From NCBI GenBank assembly GCA_030838045.1, contig JAUTXN010000332.1:1-33379 (forward strand): a stretch of 33,379 nt of DNA. Reading direction: 5' to 3'. The position numbers were made by a program, and so were the translations under genes. Positions 28,110-33,379 of the stretch are shown one piece after another. This DNA is from Acidimicrobiaceae bacterium (GTDB lineage: Bacteria > Actinomycetota > Acidimicrobiia > Acidimicrobiales > Palsa-688). The notes under the pieces were generated by a model. It was not told the origin of the DNA, searched no databases, and worked only from the letters and a program-made list of their open reading frames with translations. Each line of letters begins with the position of its first letter. Positions within the stretch are counted from its first letter, which is position 1.

Positions 28110-29794
28110 CCGGCACTGGCACTGGCACCACGGCAACGGGCACCACGGCAACGGAGAAGATGCTGATCGACAAGATGGACACCCGCTTCGCAACCGCCGG
28201 TGGCGTGGCCGACGCCGTCTTGTACGAGGGCTACATCCTGTACCCCTACCACGCGACCCACGGCAAGAACCGCGGGGGCGTCCGATTCCAGTGGGGTGTC
28301 CTGGTCCCGCCATCGTGGCGCGAGGTCGACTCCTCCGAGCGCTCCGTCATGCGCACCGAGCTCATCGTCGATCCCGGCACCGAGCCCATGATCGCCGTCC
28401 GGCTCCGCTTCCTGCAGCTGCAGCACCGGGGCCTGGAAGAGGCTGACCCCAGCGCCGAGAGCGGCTACCGCCCCACCTCGAAGTTGGAGATCGGCGACGA
28501 GGTCTGGATGGAGTGGGACGAGGCCATCGAGCAGACGTTCGACCTCGGGGTCATGGCGCTGCTCCCATTGGCGCAGGCGTCGCGCACGGTGCCGATCGAC
28601 TTCCCGGCATCGAGCCTCATCGCCATTGTTGGCGAGGACGGTGTGGAGGCCGAAGTCGGCGCCGCGGCCGGGCCGCCGGCGGGGCGGATCGTTCGTTCGA
28701 CCGAGCCGATCACCGGTGAAGTGCGTGTGACCGTCGGCTGGGCCGATGGGCCGGGCGTGTTGCTCAAGGTGACGATCGAGGTGGAGAACACCACCGACTG
28801 GAAGGTGAAGGGAGCCGGTCGCGAAGACGTGATGCGGCGGTCGCTCATCGCCGTCCATACCCTGGCGGCAGTCGAGGATGCGGCGTTCTGCTCCCTGTTC
28901 GATCCCCCTGAGGGGGCGGAAGAAGCGGTGGCCGGTTGCCAGAGCATCGGTTCCTACGCCGTGCTCGTGGGCAAGCAGGGTGCGACGGACCTGGTGCTGG
29001 CTTCGCCCATCATTCTGTACGACTACCCCGCCATTGCTCCCGAGAGCGACGGTGATTTCCATGACGGTTGCGAGATCGACGAGATCCTGGCGCTTCGGGT
29101 CTTGACCTTGACCGACGACGAAAAGGCCGAGGCCCGGGGCACTGACCCGCGCTCGCGCGCCATTATTGACCGCTGCGACAACATGGTCGACGCATCCTGG
29201 GACAAGCTTCACGGCATCATGCGCGATGTGCGCACCCTCGATGACCCCGGTGACAACCGGATCGATCCCAACGAGCCCGAGCCTGTTCCCTGGCTCGACC
29301 CGGTGATCGACGCTTCGTTTGACCCGTGGAGCGACATCGTCGTGATCCGCGATGTCGAGATCAGCAAGGGTTCGCGGGTCCGGTTGGCGCCCAACCATCG
29401 CGCCGACGTGCACGACATGTTCCTCGCCGGGCTGACGGCCACGGTGGCCGGCGTGTTCCACGACGTCGACGGTGGCTTCCACGTGGCCGTGACGGTCGAC
29501 GGCGACCCGGCCACGGAGCTGTACGAGGTGCAGGGCCGCTTCTACTACTTCCATCCCGACGAGATCGAGCCTCTGAGCGCGGCCGAGGCCGATGCCTTCG
29601 GCCAGGCCGAGACGATGCGCCAAGCCGGTCGCGACGTCGACGCCGCCCGCAGCGCCCAGGTGGGCTGGGCCGGTGGGTTCGACTTCCCGACCATCGTCGG
29701 TGACGGCACTGAATCGGCGAAAACTGAATCTGGGGAAAACGCCGCCGGGTCCGGCGAGCGTGCCGTGGGCGCGGACGGGGACTCGGCTCAGTGA
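28106..29794 (+). CDS. Hydrogenase-associated conserved hypothetical protein (562 aa)
   Basis: ATGA overlap with the upstream gene and GTGA overlap with the downstream protease gene; long intact ORF in operon context. Confidence 0.75.
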   Translation: MTGTGTGTTATGTTATEKMLIDKMDTRFATAGGVADAVLYEGYILYPYHATHGKNRGGVRFQWGVLVPPSWREVDSSERSVMRTELIVDPGTEPMIAVRLRFLQLQHRGLEEADPSAESGYRPTSKLEIGDEVWMEWDEAIEQTFDLGVMALLPLAQASRTVPIDFPASSLIAIVGEDGVEAEVGAAAGPPAGRIVRSTEPITGEVRVTVGWADGPGVLLKVTIEVENTTDWKVKGAGREDVMRRSLIAVHTLAAVEDAAFCSLFDPPEGAEEAVAGCQSIGSYAVLVGKQGATDLVLASPIILYDYPAIAPESDGDFHDGCEIDEILALRVLTLTDDEKAEARGTDPRSRAIIDRCDNMVDASWDKLHGIMRDVRTLDDPGDNRIDPNEPEPVPWLDPVIDASFDPWSDIVVIRDVEISKGSRVRLAPNHRADVHDMFLAGLTATVAGVFHDVDGGFHVAVTVDGDPATELYEVQGRFYYFHPDEIEPLSAAEADAFGQAETMRQAGRDVDAARSAQVGWAGGFDFPTIVGDGTESAKTESGENAAGSGERAVGADGDSAQ

Positions 29795-30330
29795 GCCCCC
29801 GCATCCTGTGCGCCGGAATCGGCAATGTCTTTTTCAGCGATGATGGCTTTGGCGTCGCAGTGGCCAACCGTTTGGCCCGCATGCCCGTGCCGGATTGCGT
29901 TCAAGTCGAGGACTACGGCATCCGTGGGGTGCACCTGGCGTACGAGCTGTGCGAAGGCTACGACGCGTTGGTGCTCATCGATGCCATGCCGATGGGCGAT
30001 GAGCCCCCGGGCACACTAGTGATCCTCGAACCCGATGCGCCGCCGCCCGCTGCACATGGCGATGACGACGACGTCGTACCGGTGATGGATGCCCACACCA
30101 TGAGCCCACTTGTGGTGTTGACAACTTTGGCTAATCTCGGTGGTTCCGTCGACCGGATCCTGGTAGTTGGATGCCAGCCGGCGACAATCGAGGAAGGGAT
30201 GGGACTCTCGGAACCGGTGGCTGCGGCTGTCGACCGAGCAATAGAGATGGTGAGCGAGCTGCTCACTGAGCTGGTGGGCGACCTGCTCACCGATGCGTGC
30301 CAACCTGCTGGAAGGGAGACCAGAACATGA
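29791..30330 (+). CDS. Hydrogenase maturation endopeptidase (HyaD/HybD/HycI family)
   Basis: ILCAGIGNVFFSDDGFGVAVANRL, YDALVLIDAMPMGDEPGT-like, MDAHTMSP, VVGCQPATIEEGMGLSEPV. Confidence 0.92.
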   Translation: MSPRILCAGIGNVFFSDDGFGVAVANRLARMPVPDCVQVEDYGIRGVHLAYELCEGYDALVLIDAMPMGDEPPGTLVILEPDAPPPAAHGDDDDVVPVMDAHTMSPLVVLTTLANLGGSVDRILVVGCQPATIEEGMGLSEPVAAAVDRAIEMVSELLTELVGDLLTDACQPAGRETRT

Positions 30331-30431
30331 TTCGACGTTTGATGATGTCATTGGTGTTTGCGCTACTCGCGGCTGTGGTCGTGAAGTCGCTGCCCGACAT
30401 CGCTCGGTACCTGAAGATCCGGGAGATGTGA
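30327..30431 (+). CDS. 34-aa single-pass membrane micropeptide (DUF6893-like)
   Basis: MIRRLMMSLVFALLAAVVVKSLPDIARYLKIREM*; start overlaps the protease stop (ATGA). Family number from memory. Confidence 0.8.
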   Translation: MIRRLMMSLVFALLAAVVVKSLPDIARYLKIREM

Positions 30432-30432
30432 C

Positions 30433-30552
30433 ATGAACATCCTCGGCCTGATTTTCCTTGTTGTCCTCGCTCTAGTTGTCCTCTTCGTGATCGGGCTGCT
30501 TGTGGCCTCGCTCTCCAGCATCTCCCGGTACAGCCGCATCCGGAAGATGTGA
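30433..30552 (+). CDS. 39-aa single-pass membrane micropeptide, paralogous tail to the preceding one
   Basis: MNILGLIFLVVLALVVLFVIGLLVASLSSISRYSRIRKM*; starts 1 nt after the upstream stop; shared I-x-R-Y-x-[KR]-I-R-x-M* C-terminus. Confidence 0.78.
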   Translation: MNILGLIFLVVLALVVLFVIGLLVASLSSISRYSRIRKM

Positions 30553-30577
30553 CAATCAAAAAAGAAAGGCGACTTCT

Positions 30578-30877
30578 ATGTGCCTAGGAATCCCCGGTCA
30601 AGTCATCGAGATGCTTGACCATGAGCATCTCGCCCGGGTTGACGTCGCCGGCGTAGGCCGGATCATCAACATCGGGTTGCTGGAGGAAGAGCCGGTGACT
30701 GTTGGTGACTGGGTTCTCATCCACGTCGGCTTCGCCATGTCCAAGATTGACGAGGAAGAAGCACAGCAGGCGATGGAAGGGCTTCAAATGATGGGCGAGG
30801 CATACACCGACGAGATGACGGCGATGTCGTCATCGAGTGTCACGACCAGTACAGGAGGAGAAGCATGGCAGCGATAG
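30578..30877 (+). CDS. hypC: Hydrogenase maturation chaperone HypC/HupF
   Basis: MCLGIPGQVIEMLDHEHLARVDVAGVGRIINIGLLEEEPVTVGDWVLIHVGFAMSKIDEEEAQQAMEGLQMM; canonical MCLGIPG start and AGAAAGGCGACT upstream. Confidence 0.95.
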   Translation: MCLGIPGQVIEMLDHEHLARVDVAGVGRIINIGLLEEEPVTVGDWVLIHVGFAMSKIDEEEAQQAMEGLQMMGEAYTDEMTAMSSSSVTTSTGGEAWQR

Positions 30878-31107
30878 TGGGGCTGATCATCGGCTACCTG
30901 CTAGGTACTCGCGCTGGGGACAAGGGTCACGAAGAGCTCCAAGAGTCGTGGCGCACCATCACCACGTCCCAGGGCTTCCGGGACATGCTCGGCGGTTTCT
31001 TTGCCCTCATGGGTGAGTTCCTGAACCGGGGCCGGGGAGCACTGGCGCAGAAGCTTCAGACGCCGGAAATCGAAGCTCGTTCGCGCGAGCTCGAGCAAGC
31101 AGCGTAG
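30865..31107 (+). CDS. Small protein with N-terminal GYLLGTRAG hydrophobic segment (80 aa)
   Basis: MAAIVGLIIGYLLGTRAGDKGHEELQES...; strong SD AGGAGG; overlaps the hypC end by 13 nt. Confidence 0.78.
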   Translation: MAAIVGLIIGYLLGTRAGDKGHEELQESWRTITTSQGFRDMLGGFFALMGEFLNRGRGALAQKLQTPEIEARSRELEQAA

Positions 31108-31120
31108 GGCCAGGGTCCAG

Positions 31121-32248
31121 ATGCGCTTCGTCGACGAGTACCGTGATCCCGCCGCCGCGCGGGCCTTGGTGGCACGGATCACCGAGCTGGCCGGCGACGA
31201 TCATTTCAAGTTCATGGAGGTGTGCGGGGGACACACCCATACCATCTACCGTCACGGCATCGAGCACGTCCTGCCGTCCAGCGTCGAGCTGGTCCACGGC
31301 CCGGGCTGTCCGGTGTGTGTCATCCCGATGGGCCGTGTCGATGACGCCATCGCGGTTTCGGAGAACCCTGGCGTCATCTTCACGTCCTTCGGGGACATGA
31401 TGCGAGTCCCCGGAAGCAACGGCAACCTGCTCGAGGCGAAGGCCCGCGGCGCGGACATCCGGTTCGTGTACTCGCCGCTCGACTCCCTCCGGATTGCCAT
31501 GGAGAATCCCGACCGAGAGGTTGTCTTCTTCGCGGTCGGATTCGAGACCACCGCTCCCTCGACAGCTCTCACATTGCTGAAGGCTCGCGAGCACGGAGTC
31601 ACGAACTTCAGCGTGTTCTGCAATCACGTGACCATCGTCCCCCCCATCAAGGCCATCCTCGAATCCCCGGACCTGAGGCTTGATGGGTTCTTGGGACCAG
31701 GTCACGTGTCGACGGTGATCGGACAACGTCCGTACCGTTTCGTCACGGCTCAATATGGCAAGCCGTTGGTCACAGCCGGGTTCGAACCACTGGACATCCT
31801 CCAGGCGATCGCCATGCTCCTCCTGCAGATCCGGGAGGGCCGCTGCGAGATCGAGAACCAGTACACCCGAGTGGTCCGTGATGAAGGCAACCCGCGGGCG
31901 CTGGCAGTGCTGGGCGAGGTGTTCGAGCTTCGGCCCCACTTCGAGTGGCGGGGACTCGGGTTCATCTCTCAGAGTGCGTTGAAGCTGCGTCCCGAGTTCG
32001 CCGAGTTCGATGCCGAGCTCAAGTACCACGTGCCTGGTGTCCGGGTCGCTGACCCCAAGGCGTGCCAGTGTGGCGAGGTGCTCAAGGGCGTCATCAAGCC
32101 CTGGGAATGCAAGGTCTTCGGTACCGCCTGCACACCCGAGACTCCGATCGGCACCTGCATGGTGTCCTCGGAAGGGGCGTGCGCGGCGTACTACAACTTC
32201 GGTCGCCTGCACCGTGAAGCGGCCGTGACGCTGGGTCGCCGGGCGTAG
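31121..32248 (+). CDS. hypD: Hydrogenase formation protein HypD
   Basis: FMEVCGGHTHTIYRHGIEHVLPSSVELVHGPGCPVCVIP, FFAVGFETTAPSTALTL, FLGPGHVSTVIG. Confidence 0.96.
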   Translation: MRFVDEYRDPAAARALVARITELAGDDHFKFMEVCGGHTHTIYRHGIEHVLPSSVELVHGPGCPVCVIPMGRVDDAIAVSENPGVIFTSFGDMMRVPGSNGNLLEAKARGADIRFVYSPLDSLRIAMENPDREVVFFAVGFETTAPSTALTLLKAREHGVTNFSVFCNHVTIVPPIKAILESPDLRLDGFLGPGHVSTVIGQRPYRFVTAQYGKPLVTAGFEPLDILQAIAMLLLQIREGRCEIENQYTRVVRDEGNPRALAVLGEVFELRPHFEWRGLGFISQSALKLRPEFAEFDAELKYHVPGVRVADPKACQCGEVLKGVIKPWECKVFGTACTPETPIGTCMVSSEGACAAYYNFGRLHREAAVTLGRRA

Positions 32249-32376
32249 TCGCTCCGGCCAAGTCGGGGCGGGACTACTCGAACTCGCATTCTGTACAGAG
32301 ATGGACAAGACTGCGGACTGCCGCGAACGCGGTGGCCTGCTGAGGGACCTACTCGGACGATGAGAGGAGCAGGGAC

Positions 32377-32721
32377 GTGGAAGTTCTGGCAGGTTTTGTG
32401 CTGGGGTATCTCCTAGGTAGCGAGGCCGGAGGCGACAGCGTGTCGGTCATAAAAGACGCTGTGGGATCCGTCGTCGGGTCTGGAGATGTCCAGTCCGTAT
32501 TCACCGGTGGTATGGCCACGGCCCAAGGGCTGATGGGTGGCCTGTTCAGTGGTGGGGGGTCGGCCAAGGGCGCCATCACCGACATGGCTTCCTCCGACGA
32601 AGTGAAGGGCATGGTTACAGCGGGGTTTTCGACCGCGCAGGGGCTGGTCATGGACCTGTTCGGGCGCGGCCAGGAGATGGTTTCACAGCAACGGGGCAAA
32701 GGGCTCCGGCTGGTTATCTGA
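32377..32721 (+). CDS. Small protein with N-terminal GYLLGSEAG segment (114 aa), GTG start
   Basis: MEVLAGFVLGYLLGSEAGGDSVSVIKDAVGSVVGSGDVQSVF...; N-terminus matches the 30865 protein. Confidence 0.7.
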   Translation: MEVLAGFVLGYLLGSEAGGDSVSVIKDAVGSVVGSGDVQSVFTGGMATAQGLMGGLFSGGGSAKGAITDMASSDEVKGMVTAGFSTAQGLVMDLFGRGQEMVSQQRGKGLRLVI

Positions 32722-32745
32722 ACGAAAGGCGAGGGAGAGCGGGAA

Positions 32746-32976
32746 ATGGCCGACATCTTCGAGACTGTCATTGGAATGGCCGAGCCGGCACTGAAGGTGG
32801 TCGGTGGCTTCGTAGGAGGGGTACAGCAGTCTGTCCAGAAGGTCATCAACAATGCCGTAGCTGAGGCCCTGAAGGCCTCGGGTGCCGGTGCGGCTGCGGC
32901 CGCCCCGGAGGCTCCTCCGGCTCCGGCTCCGGCCGCCGCAGGTCGGGTCCGTCCCCTTCGAGCGCCCGGCCGATAA
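32746..32976 (+). CDS. Small protein with glycine-rich amphipathic N-terminus and A/P-rich C-terminus (76 aa)
   Basis: MADIFETVIGMAEPALKVVGGFVGGVQQSVQKVINNAVAEALKASGAGAAAAAPEAPPAPAPAAAGRVRPLRAPGR; RBS-like GCGAGGGAGAG upstream. Confidence 0.65.
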   Translation: MADIFETVIGMAEPALKVVGGFVGGVQQSVQKVINNAVAEALKASGAGAAAAAPEAPPAPAPAAAGRVRPLRAPGR

Positions 32977-32985
32977 CACCGGCGG

Positions 32986-33020
32986 TTCGAGGCAGTTCCT
33001 CGCCTCGCACCTGCCTCGAA
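32986..33020 (+). terminator. Candidate terminator/hairpin just after the 32746 gene
   Basis: TTCGAGGCAG-N15-CTGCCTCGAA, perfect 10-bp arms, beginning 10 nt after the TAA; no U-tract. Confidence 0.5.
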
Positions 33021-33107
33021 GCGAGAGCAGATCCGCCGGCGCCACGAGTGGCGACGGCGTTCGGGGGCTTCACGTTCCCGTGAAACCAGTGCCCATAGCA
33101 AGCGACA

Positions 33108-33140
33108 CGGCCTGATCGGCGGTACCCGCTGATCAGGCCG
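33108..33140 (+). terminator. Second candidate terminator/hairpin before rbcL
   Basis: CGGCCTGATC-N13-GATCAGGCCG, perfect 10-bp arms. Confidence 0.5.
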
Positions 33141-33171
33141 GTTCGCGTCATGACGCCTTCTGCTGCGTGCG

Positions 33172-33198
33172 ATCGATAGGCGTATAGCTATCGATAGG
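33172..33198. promoter_or_regulatory. ATCGATAGG direct repeat (18-bp period) forming inverted repeat ATCGATAG-N8-CTATCGAT upstream of rbcL
   Basis: Copies at 33172-33180 and 33190-33198; inverted arms 33172-33179 and 33188-33195. Confidence 0.55.
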
Positions 33199-33281
33199 TG
33201 GAGAATTGGTATTGGACGGGTTAACCCCCGTGCGGCACTATGGATTCAGGTGCAGTACAGCCATTCGACCTAGGAGGCTTC

Positions 33282-33379
33282 ATGGCAGATGGTGGCGGTA
33301 ACGGAAAGCAGGGCCAGCAGCAACTCGAAGGCGAGAAGCGCTGGGGTGCCGGCGTTATTCCCTATGCCAAGATGGGCTA
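33282..33379 (+). CDS. rbcL: RuBisCO large subunit, form I, N-terminal fragment truncated by the window end
   Basis: MADGGGNGKQGQQQLEGEKRWGAGVIPYAKMG...; the (K/R)RxxAGVIPYAKMGY motif is the form I RbcL N-terminus. AGGAGG SD 8 nt upstream. Confidence 0.85.
   Translation, partial: MADGGGNGKQGQQQLEGEKRWGAGVIPYAKMG

Noticed and set aside
27776-29623. 615-aa minus-strand ORF
   Set aside because: Shadow of the 27465 and 28106 operon genes; no recognisable domain.
31007-32308. 433-aa minus-strand ORF
   Set aside because: Antisense shadow of hypD, which has clear family motifs.
1-33379. CRISPR arrays, transposases, integrases, tRNA or rRNA genes
   Set aside because: None recognised: no regularly spaced repeats, transposase-like ORFs or cloverleaf-like intergenic segments were seen by eye. 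A tRNAscan/Infernal run would be needed to exclude RNA genes formally.

Overview
High-GC actinobacterial-type chromosome window (possibly Acidimicrobiia-like; taxonomy is inference). Positions 1-22990 are mostly housekeeping and lipid genes: yceH/DUF480 (missed by the ORF track), aconitase, a HAD-PlsC fusion, glutamate synthase large subunit, and a Q/P/Y-repeat membrane protein. They also include a TetR-controlled operon (acyl-CoA-reductase-like SDR/HAD, zinc-MDR dehydrogenase, LarA-like DUF2088, PlsC), small membrane and CsbD proteins, a GT4 glycosyltransferase, GlpX FBPase, a DUF2786-like protein and a PilZ-like protein. Positions 23282-32976 form a large co-directional locus for an actinobacterial-type (group 1h/former group 5) [NiFe]-hydrogenase: hhyS, hhyL, a NifU-like protein, three conserved accessory proteins, a maturation endopeptidase, two tandem 34/39-aa membrane micropeptides with the same C-terminal signature, hypC, hypD and three more small proteins. 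About 300 bp downstream, after a hairpin-rich spacer, the window runs into the N-terminus of a form I RuBisCO large subunit (EKRWGAGVIPYAKMG). A high-affinity H2-uptake hydrogenase next to RuBisCO suggests an H2-driven carbon-fixation (atmospheric chemosynthesis-type) locus. The least described parts are the micropeptide pair, the GYLLG-type small proteins and the structured intergenic regions.
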